A DNA stretch of 64,000 bases from NCBI RefSeq assembly GCF_024713945.1, contig NC_134682.1:1240001-1304000 (forward strand), written 5' to 3'. Both the position numbers and the translations under genes were made by a program. The notes beneath the pieces are model-generated. The model saw only the letters and a list, made by a program, of their open reading frames with translations, had not been told where the DNA came from and ran no database searches. Shown here one piece after another: positions 1-12,863 of the stretch (position 1 is the first letter of the stretch; each line of letters starts with the position of its first letter). Origin of the DNA: Dermatophagoides farinae. Taxonomy: Eukaryota > Arthropoda > Arachnida > Sarcoptiformes > Pyroglyphidae.

Positions 1-1864
1 CTATTACTACTACTTTAAATGATGATGGAATTGTTGAAAACAAACAAATAAATGTGGCATTTATTTTTTTTCTTATAAGCGAGGTATTTGAAATGAAAAA
101 CAACGACAACAACAACAACAACAACAACAAAACGAATGAAAAAGACATTTTCAACGTGAAAATGATGATGATGATAATGACAATGATGGTACCCGATTTA
201 ATAGGGATGCTATAAAATGTTTAGAATCATCAAAAAACAAAGAAAGAGAGAGAGAGAGAGACACACACAAACACATAATCTCTGAATCAAGCTTTTAATC
301 TTGATAAGAAAAAAAAATTGTGAAAATAACCAGAATAAAAAGTAATAATAATAATACTACTACACAATGATGATTCATTCAATTCATTTGATAAATAATG
401 AAACAAACGATGCGAGAATTCTGTCAATGAAAAATTCTTAAATCTCATGGCCATTAACACGAACACACACAGCACACACACACACACACACACATCACAT
501 CGATTCAATTTGGATCAATCAATCGGATGATGATGATGAGACAGCTTTGCATTGATTTACACGACAACCAAGAAAAAAATTTTTTTCACTCTTCCATCAT
601 TATTCAATACACAATTTGAGTCAAAAAAAAAAAACATTCAGACAGAATGTAAAAATGGAAAAAATAAATTCAAAAACATCCGAATCACACACAAAAACAC
701 ACACAACACACAATGACAACAAAAACAAACTTTTTTCCCTCTCTCTTTCTCCATAATGCACACAAATCGAAAAATGAAATTTTCTTTTCATCAAATGTAT
801 TTGGTCATGACAATAAATGTTATGTTTTGGGTTTCTTTTCTGCCTGTCTGTGTATGTTTGTAAGGTGTTTGTTTTTTTTGTTTATTTGTTTGTGTGCCCA
901 AATTATTCCATAGAATTTCGTATTCTTTCTGCTTGTTTTTTTTTCATTTTGACACTAATTTTATAGTTGAATGAAAAATATTTTCATTTTCATTTTCAAT
1001 TTTGATGAAATTCAATTTACCAGAAATTTTTTCTACACACACACACACACACACACAGAATTTCTGTTTTTCAATTGATTGTTGTATGTGTAATGAAATG
1101 AAATGAGAGAAAAAAAACAAAGTTAAAGTGGAACAAAAGTATGGGTCATTGATGATGAACAACGAACAACGAAAAAGATCAAACAGAATGATAATTCACA
1201 AATGGAAACAACAAAAAAAAATTACAAGAATAAAATTCTTGTCGTCGATGGTGGTGGAAGTTTTTCTTGTTGTTGTTGTTGTTGGTAATTGTCAATTTAC
1301 CATTTAATAAGCGGCAAATAAAATCATTCCAAGATATTGGATCTGGTCGTCTTACTCTCTCTGTATGTGTGTGTGTGTCATTAAGTATTCTAGTAATGAA
1401 TCCACAGAATAAAACAAAAAACAACAACAACAAAAAATTGCCGATTCAGAATACAAAATTCTAGATTTTTTTTTGTTTTTGTTTTGTTTTGTTTTTTTTT
1501 TGCTTTCTAATAGATTCTCATTATTTATTTTTATTGCTAGTTGTTGTTGTTTCAAAAACAATCTACTTATCACAAGAATAATAATTACAAATGAAAATAT
1601 GAAATAATGATCCAAAACACACACACACACAGACATTCTGTTTCTAACACATAATATTCTCATGAGATTTCATGGATCAAATTCATGGATATCAAATTTT
1701 CTCAATACTTGATAATTTCTTTGAGTATAAATCGCTTTTTATGAATCAAAAAAAAAGTTCATCAAACAGAAATTTTCTCGATAAAATTTAATTGGATGGT
1801 CGATAATAATAATAATAAGTAATAAGACGGTCGTTGTCGTTGTCGTTGTTTTTTTTTTGCTTAC
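1..1864. other. Repeat-rich non-coding stretch
   Basis: I see no gene here that I can support. The stretch holds many short simple repeats: CAA runs near 105-130, GA near 245-260, CA near 470-492 and 1036-1057, and TG at 1369-1378. Open frames in it are low-complexity translations of these repeats (Cys-Val, Thr-His) and lack domain or splice logic. If the candidate minus-strand exon at 1865-2058 is real, this stretch would be the start of its first intron. Confidence 0.5.
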
Positions 1865-2058
1865 TTGGTAGCTGCCATTGTTGTTGTTGTTGTTGTTGCT
1901 GATGATGATGAAATTGATGGCTGTATTGGCAGTGATGATGGTGGTGGTGGTGGTGGAGGTGGTGGTGGCAGCGGTGATGACGTTGATGTGGTTGTTGTTG
2001 TCATTGTATCGGTAGTAGTTTGATTGCCATCGCCATTATAGTTATTGGTAGTTGACAT
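1865..2058 (-). CDS. Candidate first coding exon, low-complexity protein (Thr/Pro/Ser-rich)
   Basis: I do not recognise this product. On the minus strand, an ATG at 2058 opens a 64-codon frame beginning MSTTNNYNGDGNQ. It continues with Thr/Ser runs, ten consecutive prolines and more Ser/Thr, and ends at a good splice donor (CCAA|GTAAGC, intron from 1864). The frame stays open upstream of the ATG through an A-rich segment, so the true start is uncertain. No acceptor or following exon can be recognised to the left within the window, so the gene would continue beyond position 1 or across a long intron. The alternative is a chance open frame in TTG/GTG repeats. The clean donor and a composition typical of disordered regulatory-protein termini favour a real exon only modestly. 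Confidence 0.3.
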
Positions 2059-2094
2059 TTTTTTTTTTTTAAATCTTCTTTCTGCTTCTTCCAC

Positions 2095-4024
2095 CGTGAT
2101 TATATCGATATTTTGGTTTTGTCTTGTATTTTTTTTTTTTTTTTTTGAAATTTATTTTTATCTTGCTTTAAATTTTCATTATTATTTTTTTTTTTAGTTT
2201 TTGTTTTTGTTTATTATCGATTTTTTTTTTATTTTTCTTCTTCAAAACAACAAATGATGAGTGTGATTGTCATTCGTTTGATTTGATTTGATTTTTTTTG
2301 TTGTTTATTCATCTTGATCGGCTATGTTTTTTTTTTTGTCGATTTCAACAGGAAAGTTGCCATCCCATTGATGGACATTTTTATTATCAACATGGAGTAA
2401 ACAAAAAAAATTGACGATGATAAAGATGAAGATGATTGTGGCCGTCTTTTTATATTATTTATTACAGATTCTCAATATTTGGCCACATTTATTCATTTAA
2501 GCAATCAAGCATTCATTCATTCATTTTTTTCATGTTAATTCTCGTCATTATTATCGATTGATTTATATATTTATATATGAAAATTGATCATCATATATGA
2601 TGGCCAAGATATTTGCCATTTGTGATTAATTTATCACGTATTTTGTTGTTGTTGTTTCCACTAGAAAATAAACAATCGTCGATGCCAATAATAATAATAA
2701 TGGTGATGATGATGATTCAAGTTGATGCACTAACACTTGTATACAAATGAACTGAACCAAATGAGAAGAGAAAAAATTATTGATAATTGATGAACGATAA
2801 GAAGAAAAAAACCATTCTGATTTTCGATAATAATCACATCATCATGATTCTTCGGGATTTTTTTTCATTTCTTCTCATGCCAATGTAAAGAGAGACATTG
2901 ATAGTCATTTTTTTTTCTTTGATATTTTCATTCATGATATATTAATAGGGTACACACACAAACACACAAAATGTGCATGTGATCCAGAATTCAAATGTGT
3001 GTCGTTTGTTGTTGTTGGTGTATTCACTAAGTCAGTCAGTTTGTGTGTGTGTGTGTGTGCGTCGGGTATTTCAGGCGTCATCATCATCAATACGATTGCC
3101 ACCGACATACACACACACACACACACCTACCAAGAACTATTCTATACTAGAATTTGAACAGAAGAACAAAGCAATGAGAAAAAAAAATAAAAAAAAATAA
3201 ATAGCAAGAATCTAACGGACGACAATGGCTGAACAAATTCTGAACTAAACCGAACCAATGAAGATGATGATGATGATGATGATGACTATAGAAAAAGTTA
3301 ACACGCAGTTGCTACCGTATATTTTTTTTTAATATAAAAATCTTGTCGTTGTCTTTTTTTTTTTTAGTCGTCGTAGTCGTCGTAATCATCAAAGTTACAT
3401 ATAGATTACAATATATACAAATAAATATTGAAAGAAAATTGAGATAGTGATCCTGTGTGTATCGAATGAATCGAATCGAAATGAATTGCCCCGCGGTTTT
3501 TAGGTCTTTTTTGTTTTGTTTGATTGGTCATGTATTTTTTTTCCAGATACACATGTGTATCGATTATCAGATGATTTGCAAATATTTTTTTTTCTTCTCG
3601 ATTAAAAAACAGGATAATGACGTTGTTTGAAATTCTGTTTGTTTAATCGTTTGATTGTTTGTTAATGAAATACGATAATAAATCTTGTTGATGATGACAA
3701 CAAGAGAAATGAAGAAACAAAAAAAATCAACTTAAATCTTGAGTTGATTGCATGTAATAGAAAAATTGAGCAAAAACAAGATGCACAATCCATTTAAATG
3801 ATTCAAAAGATGGTTATTGGCTAAATTGTCAATTTGATTTCTGATTGGTTTTCATTGCAAGAATTTTTTTTCCACTTTGATTTAGTCTTCTGTGTATGTT
3901 GGCCGCATCATCATCATCATCAATCGATTTTGATTTTAGCATAAAGATGAATTTTTTTTCTGAACTCAAAATGGATGGTTTTTCCGTTTTTTTTTGCATA
4001 AAAAAAATTCAATTCTTCATCGAG

Positions 4025-4059
<35 letters not shown>

Positions 4060-7000
4060 AGGGTTCCACTGCCATTATCAATACGTCGTCATTCGATGGT
4101 GGGTTTCATTTTTTTTTCTCTCTCTCATTTTCATTCGTTTGGTGCAAAAATGAAAAATTCCATAAAATCCACCATCATGATGATGATGATGATGACATTA
4201 ATGTGTATATATATAAATGTCACTCGGTCATATGATATTTTTTTTTGGCTAGAAAAAAAATCAATGATTTCGGATGAAAAAAAAAAGTTTTTTTTCCACC
4301 ACATCATCGTCATCATCATCATTGAGAATAGAACAAAACTATGAACGAATCATTACCGTTTCTCTCTCTCTCTAGTTCAAGTGAATTGAATTGATGATTA
4401 AGAAAATAGAGAAAAAAAAGGTAGAGTAATTTGAATTTTTAATTCCAACAGCAAAAAAAAAAAAATTCTGCTTTTAAATGAAGACGATGATGACATTTTT
4501 TTTTGTTCACATATATATATAGAAATGGCTAATGTAAGAAAGTTTTTTTTTCCTAGTTCACCATTGGAAAAAAAAGATCAAGGATTTACTCAGAATGAAT
4601 TCAAATGATCCAAATGGAACACCAATTTGCAGAGTGAAATTTTTTTTTGTTGCACGTAATTATGTTCCACGAAATAAATAACCAGGAATGAAGAAAATGA
4701 AAAAAAAACTTTTCATCATCAAGATTCTTTTTTTTCTGGGAAATTTTTTTTCATTTTTTGTAATCTTATCTACACCAGTACACAACATTTATTTGCCGCA
4801 GCAATTTTTTTTTTTTGATTTTTCATTGAAAATTAATTTTCGTTTGTATATCATGATATCAAACCATTAGCTCGATGTTTGTTGTTGTTTTTATTTTTTG
4901 GTATCCAGAATCGTAAACCAAATGCTAACTGAATGTAAAAAAAATAACAACAACAACAACAACAACAGAAAATGAACAGCAAAATTTCTTCTTTTTTTCC
5001 ATTCAATAAAAATCGATCATCCAAATCAAAAAAAAAAAAAAAATTTTCTCCGCTTGGGAATCACCAATTCCTGGATCATCGATAGAAATTGTCTCAAACA
5101 CGCACACACACACACACACACACCGACAAAACATTGAAATATCGGTTTTGATGATGATGATGATAATATCGTCTACATATTCATCATAGACATCAAATCA
5201 ATTTGTTTGATTACTTTTTCCATTATTCTGGTTTGGCATTTGATAAACCATGTGTGTATGTGTGTGTATGTGTGTAACCTAATTTTTAATTTTCGTGTAT
5301 CATCAAAAAATAAAAATAAAAATAAAAATCCCACGAGAGATCACAATGAAATGAAAAACAGAACAAAAAAAAATATTCAGCCACAATCAACGCCGTCTGT
5401 CGACAAAATTGTGGACAATTTTTATTTGTGTTCCATATTTATGTGGAATTTTTAAAGACCCCCAAAAAAAAAATTCACAGAATCACGATTCATAGAATTT
5501 AAAAAAAAAATTTTGATTATAATCATCATCATCATCTTGGTATAATTCCGTACAAATACAGACATCACATAGAAATAAACAACAACAACAACAAAAAATA
5601 TCAAAAGGCCAGACAAATTGAGAGAAAAAAACCGACACTAAAAACTCACAAAAAAAACGAATGAATATTCTTAACAACAACAACGACCAACGACCAACGA
5701 CCCACAACCACACAACTATGGCGTCATACATTCATTTATTCATTCATTTCACTTTATTCTGGGTGGTGACTATTTATCATTTGACATGATGATGATGATG
5801 ATTATGATTATGATGAAAATGGTGGGGAACTACCAAGAAAAAAAAACCAACAACAACAACAACAGCACGGCAAAACCAAACCACTCTCTCTCTCTCTCTC
5901 AACCACATTCCAAATCATTCCTGGCATCATTATAATTATTAATAAACATTAATACAAAAAAAAACGGAGAGCAGGCAAAAAAAAAACATTGTGAAATTCC
6001 ACCAGAAACTTGGTGGAACGCACACACACGCACACATTAACATCAATGTTGAAATGATGAATGAACTTTGTTGACAATGGATAATAATAATAATAATAAT
6101 AACGATGTTGTTTCTGAGTAAGCAGAAAAAAACAAAACAAAAAAAAATAAAAATGGATCATACATACACAATGGTGACGATGATGATGATGATGATGATA
6201 TTCAATGATTGTAGCGATTGAAAATTATATAAGAATAACATATAGATAATATACCGGAAACCTAAACAATGCCGACAACAACAACAATAATAAAAATGTC
6301 AAAAAGTGTTAATCATACACACACACGAGCACACGAGCACACTGGTGAAAAAAAAATTCACTTTAATTTTCAAATTGAAAAAAAGTTCCATTATTAATAA
6401 AAAATTTGAATATTCAAAATAATATTACGAAACGTTTATGAAACACACAAATAGTCACCACATATTTGAATTTTTTTTCCTTGAAAAATCTTTATTATTC
6501 ATCGTGGTGTCGTCTATGTGGGTGGATGTGTGTGAATGGTCAAAATGATGGTACTGAGATGGAAAAAAAAAATGCCAAACGAAGCCACAAACACACAGAC
6601 AAAAAAAATGAAGAAAATTTTCTTGCGCCAGAGTTTTTTTTTTCAACAATAACCCAAAAAAAGTAACTGATTCTAGAATCTAGAGATGATCATTGTGTGC
6701 TGCTTACAACAACAACAACAATAATAATAAAAAAAAGATAACGGTGTGTCTAGCACCACCACTATATTAGTCTGTGTAAATGAAAATATCGAAAAAAAAA
6801 ATTTTTTTTTCTTTGTTTGATCATAATATAAAGTATATCACGATAGTGATCACCATTCGTTCGTTCGTTTGTTCGTTCGTCAATTATTAAAGAATAATGA
6901 TGATGATGATGGCAATGATTGCCTGAATGAAATGAAATCTTATTGCATTCTATTTTCCAATAATAATCGAAAATTCTTAAAAATTCTCAATTTTTTTTTT

Positions 7001-10000
7001 GCTTCTCACACACACACTGTGTTTTTGGTGTGTGTGTGTGTGTGTGTGTGCATTCTGTGTTTGCGTTTGCAATATATATGAACATGATACATGATACACA
7101 CACCCACACCACAGACACTTGGGCGCAAACGTTTATTTTTTTTTTTTTTCATCGATAAATTATTATTATTATTATTATTATTGGTCCATTGGAAATGGAA
7201 ATTATGAAAAATTTCATAATTTGAAAATTTCAATCACGATAGATGGCGTTTGTTTGAAATTTTTATTTTCATTTTTTTTGGCCAATATATAATTGTCGAT
7301 AGAATAATAGAATAATAACAACGATGATGATGATGATGATGGAAAAAAATGTTGATTCATAATTTATGAATGATGATGGAATTGATATGTATTGTTTTTG
7401 TCGAGAATTTTCTCATTTTTTTTCTTGACGAAATTGAAATTTCCGGTACTGGAAAAAAAAAAAAAGAATTCATTTCATTCACTCAGACAAACAGTGTATC
7501 TGAAATAATTAATCAATAAAATGAAACTTTTTCTTCACATACACACAGACAGATCCAATTTCCATTAGCAATTTGGTTGTCGATAAATAACCAATTGAAT
7601 ATAGCCATGATGGTCAAACTTTCAAATCTTTTTTTTTGCTTGTTTGTTAACATAAACATTGTCATGTTGTTTGACATTTAAAAAAAGGAATATAAAAAAA
7701 ACTTGCCAAACCGAACCAATTGCCTGATATTAAAGCTCATCAAAGCAGAGCCAAAACGAAACAAGCCGAAAAAGTTTTCAAAATTCCAATCCAAATTAAC
7801 CGAGAGAATAATGATGATACTGATGATGATGATGATGGTAAAAGAAAAAGTAGAAAAAAGGCACCGAAAGATAAATTGAATTTACATTTTCCGGGGATGA
7901 TGATGATGATGGTAATGATATTACCATTGACTTTATTGGAATTCTATTCTTTTTCTCTCATTCTCATGGACAAATATCAAGATATCGATTCTCAATTGGC
8001 AATAAACAAGAATTTTTTTTTCGTTTGTTTGTTTGTTTTATTCATGCTCAAATTAACACAACAAACACAACAAACAAACGAAGAAAAATCAACGAATGTG
8101 ATAAAAACAAACGAAGAAGAAAAAAAAGTGCAAAAATTGCCATTATTGGACAAACAAATCAGTGTGTGTGTGTGCAAGAAAAAAAATGTTCAATACTGAC
8201 CTTTGGACAGTTTTTTTCTTTCTTTGTCGATTGGCCAATAGGTCAATTAACTGGAATTTTGTGGTTTTTTTTTCTTAAATGAATACAAAACAATTTGATC
8301 ATCAAATGTCATCCGCATGGACAAAATGAAAAAAAAATCGACACGAAATTATCATTTGCCAAACAAAAAAAAAAAAAACTTGGAAAAAAATGGCCACAAA
8401 CACAAAACCGTACAATTCTGGTTTGGTGTGTGTGTGTGTGTGCGTGGGTGATCGGTCGGCTTCACCTCCTTAAATGGCGTTTTTTTTCTGTTCCATCACC
8501 GAATTCATTGTATTTTTTCAATTTTTTTCCGAACTTTCTTTAGATCACCACCACCACCACATTCACACAGACCTAGAAAACTTTACCAGGTCCGATGTAC
8601 CTATCTCAGGTATATTCATTGGGTATCATCATCACCATCACCATCACCAACACCATCATCATTCAAAGATGATGTATGTGCATACAACCGACTGAAAGTT
8701 TAGTAAAATTCGATTTTTCATTTTTCACATCACCGAAAAACTTTCTCATGGTTTGTGGACATATTATTTTTATTCATTTTTTTTTTCTTGGTCTCTCTCC
8801 ATTTTTTTCGTACACAAAACTGATTTAGTGTTTCAATTTCGATTTTTTTTCCGTTTGGATACCATTGTGTGTGTGTGTGTGACAATAGCATCGCACAACC
8901 CAAACAACAACAACAACAACAACAACAACGACAACGACGAAAAAAAACTGAACATTTTTCAATATATAAAACAGTGGCCTATTGCCTGCTAACTATGATT
9001 TACCTGAATCAATTTTTTTTCCTGGTATACATTGCATTGGTCGAATAAAAGTAGCACTACATGACATACCATACCATACTATGACATTAGTTATTTGATG
9101 TAAAATGAAATAAAAAAAAATTCTCTCACCACTATTAATATTGGAAAATTTCGATTCTTTTGCTACAGAATAATGGAAGAAAAAAAAACCTGAAAACCAA
9201 CAGACATACAACCAGTAGACAACCTGGAGCTACAACATACATACATACATACACATGCAATAGATGGATTCTATGAGAATCAATTCTTTTTTTTGTTGTA
9301 CGCTTGCTTGTTTATATTTGAATGATGATGATGATGATTTTTCTACTTCTTGTTGTTGTTGTCGTCGTTGTTGTTGTTGTTGTTGTTGTTGTTATTATTT
9401 TGTTTAGACACATTAATAAGGCATATCAATCCATATATGTAAGTCGTCCTACTACAATACACCAATAACAGCAAGAACAAAGCAAAACAGCAAAAAAAAA
9501 AAATTCAACAATCTCATTACATGAGAAACAAATAATAATAACAACAACAACAACAACAACAATAGAAGGCAAGAATCTTCTTGTCAATTCATTATTATTG
9601 TTATGATTATGATTTTGAGACTGTAAAAAAAATAGACGTCAGCAACAAACAAACAAACAAACAAAAAAAAAACTTCTGGACAATGGTCTTTTAAGCTAAT
9701 GGTGTATGATGAAACAACAAAACACAAAAAAAAGATTCTATAGAAACAAAAGGCCAACAATGTGGAAAAAAAAATTAATAAATGTGATGAAAATCAACGC
9801 TGCTGGATTTCTTTACTTTTTCCAGTGATTTTTTTTTTGCTGGCAAACAAATTAAGATGTTTTCCCCGGAATATATAGGCTAAACAATGAATGGTTAGGT
9901 CGATCAATTGATTGATCGATCAATCTATTGAACAACAATTCATTGTGTTTACTTCAACGCTTCTGGGGGTTTTATTTGTTTGCACTAATAATATCTGGAC

Positions 10001-12863
10001 TCAATAAAGGCGTTTGTTTTGGGTAATTCTGATTTTACCTGAGTGTATGTGTATATAATGTATAAATGTGGCCGATATCATATTCGATTGGGAAAATACA
10101 AAACGTTTATTGTCCATTCGGTTGTTCAACAACCGTTATTGTGTATATGTGTTTGTGGGCGGGTGTGGGTGTCCACTGTATAGATTTCATATTTCATTCA
10201 TTTCAATGATAATTATTGATGATATTCATTAAGAAATTCAAGAAAAAAATCTAGTATTTCAAAAGTGGAAAATAAACTTATTTATTCATCATCATGGCCA
10301 TATTGTCATCCTGTCATTATTATCATCATCATCATATCATCATTACCGTACTATTAACGTGACATTAATCTTTATCCAAGCATTATTTGTATATATATAG
10401 GATGTATGCATTATCCGGTTTGTTTTATCATTTATGAAAATTCTAGCCATAGAAAACTGAAAATCTCAATGCAACTTTTATATCCCATTGTATTGCTATG
10501 ATGATGATGATGATCATCATCATCATTATGTTGTTGTTGTTGTTGTTGAAAGCCTTCATTGTTATCATTATCATTATTATTGTTCCATCATCATCATCAA
10601 CAACAACAACAACAACAACAACAACAACGAAAAAAAAGAACAATAAAAACGTGTCGACAACAACAACAAAAAAAAACGTTGATGACGACGAATCAAAAGT
10701 GTACCTGTTTCTTTTCAAGTAGTTGTTACCCAAAATTGTTGGTCCAGGATTATGTTCAGCTACTGTGTGTCCAAGCACATATGAAAACAAACATTCCACA
10801 ATTCAATAAGATGAACACAATAGTAATAATGAATATATATAAAAGTGTAATTGGATTACGACTTGATTTTTTTCGAAAAAAAGAAAAAGAAAATGAAGTG
10901 TTCCAGAAACAAAAAAACCAAATGTAACATTGATGCAGGAATTTTATGAATTTTTTTTCATTTGTTTTTTTTTTTTCGTTCAAAAATGGGATTTTTTTTC
11001 TCACTGGTCACTTGCTCTATTTTGTTTTCGGATTCCGGACGTCATTAGGTGTTTGTGCGTTGTTGTTGTTGTTGCTGTTGTGATTGATTTTGAGTAGAAA
11101 ATCCCATGTTTGGTATGTGTGTGTGTGGGTGTTTTTCACCAAAATCCACACGACCACACACACAAAGGCCAACCATATTAAATGAATATTTTTTTCGGCC
11201 AAAAAACAACGGCCGAAACACGAACAAAAAAAAAGCCGAATATCAAAAAATTTTCAAACAAAAACCACGACCATTATTATTAATGGTCAACAACAACAAC
11301 AAAAATTTTAAAAATAAAATTTAAAGACCGTGAAAAAAAATTTGATATCGATGGAACAAAAAAAAAGAATCAAGAATCAAGAATAGTGTTTTACGATCAT
11401 GAAAGTTCAAGTTTTTCATTTTTTCTTGTGTTTTTCATCGTAAATGCTCCAAAAAAAAAAAAAAACCCAATACTAATGACTAGCAACTGAATTTTTGTTT
11501 CCCCATATTCATTCAACATATTAACATGAATTTCATTAAATTCAATCAAATTCGTCAACAGTTTTATTTTCAATTCTGACATAATTCATTGGAATTTTTT
11601 CTTCAACAAAAAAAAAATTTGACAGCTTAGAGTGAAAAAAAAACATTTTCATTTTTCTATCGTTTTTTTTTCTGCTACTGCTGTTTTGTTACATCAACAA
11701 CATTAAGTGGTTATTATTATTATAGTTCAATAACGGAAAATGTAATGTAAATTTGATTAGCACACACACACACACACACACACACTGTCAACAAGCTTAT
11801 TTCCATAACATTTTTTTTTCTTTTTTTTTTCATTGTTGCCATCATTATTGATGATTGAGTATGTTAAAAGCTTTTCAAATCTGTCTAGATTGTTTTCAAT
11901 GCAAAAGAAAAAAAAAAATGATTGAATAATTGATCACATATTGGGAAAAAAAACTAAGACAACGTTTCCACGAGAATAATAATAATAATAATATGATAAT
12001 TTTGATTGAATCGAAAAGAAAAAAAAACAGCAAGATTCTCTAGCTAACACTCAAAAAAAAAAAAAATATTCATTCATCCAGATTCCATGTAATAATCGAT
12101 TCAGTTGTATGGTCGTGTAAAACTATACGATCATCATATCATTGATGATATAATGTGATTATAGATTATATTGATCATAATTACCATATTACCATACATA
12201 TTGAATGAATGAATATATTTAAAAGGATAAAACAAATGGAAAAATAACTTGAACAACAACAACAACAACAACACACAAATACAGTCATCACAAAGAAAAT
12301 TTAGCCATGATGACATTGAAAAAAAAATCTAGTTTATCCACACATACAATGCACATACATCACACACACACACACAACTACCACCACCACCACCACCACC
12401 ATTGAAATACAATAGTTGATAATGAAGATGATGAGAAACATCGATAGAAAAAAATATATTTGTGAGTAGTATTGAAACTGATGAATAAACCAGAAATATG
12501 GCCAAACATAAAAACAACAACAAAAAACTAGTCAAACAAGTGTGTGTGTGTGTGTGTGTGTGTTTGCTTGTTTATCATCAAATCCAAAGTTCATTAGCGA
12601 TGCCATTGATGATCATTGATGAAGAAAAAGCACGAAGAAAATGTGTGTTGGTGTATGTGAATATCAAAACTCACCATATATTAAACATATTTATAACAAT
12701 TATTATCAATCGATTATCGATATATTGAAATCAAATAAAATAAAATGTGCTGATGATTTTTCCTTAAAAAAACTGATCGACTTACTTGTTATTTGATTGG
12801 AATTGTTTTTTGTTGTCATTAATCCGTAGTTTTTTTGTTTGAATTTTGAACCAAAAAGAAAAA
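2095..12863. other. 10.8 kb intergenic, microsatellite-dense
   Basis: There is no supported gene across this stretch. It is filled with homopolymer A/T tracts of 8-18 bases, CA/TG runs (for example 3041-3059, 4025-4056, 5103-5122, 7029-7050, 8870-8881, 11,760-11,786, 12,540-12,562), CAA/TTG runs (9360-9392, 10,598-10,628) and ATG/CAT runs. One plus-strand open frame at 7720-8199 starts with a charged, non-repetitive segment (KAHQSRAKTKQAEKV), then degenerates into poly-Met and transposon-free low-complexity sequence. I could not place splice sites that make it a convincing exon. Confidence 0.5.

Noticed and set aside
1025-1160. Cys-Val rich frames across CA/TG runs (also at 4025, 8160, 12,540, 13,642, 17,949, 20,300)
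   Set aside because: They are direct translations of dinucleotide repeats, with no conserved motif and no splice logic.
7720-8199. 159-codon frame with a charged start (KAHQSRAKTKQAEKV)
   Set aside because: It begins at TTG, and passes into poly-Asp, poly-Met and repeat-coded sequence. A possible GTAATG donor at about 7,910 has no recognisable partner exon.
10443-10799. Minus-strand frame containing LGHTVAEHNPGPTILGNNYL
   Set aside because: A short balanced segment followed by poly-Val/Asp/Ile from repeats. Possible donor but no start, acceptor or family resemblance.
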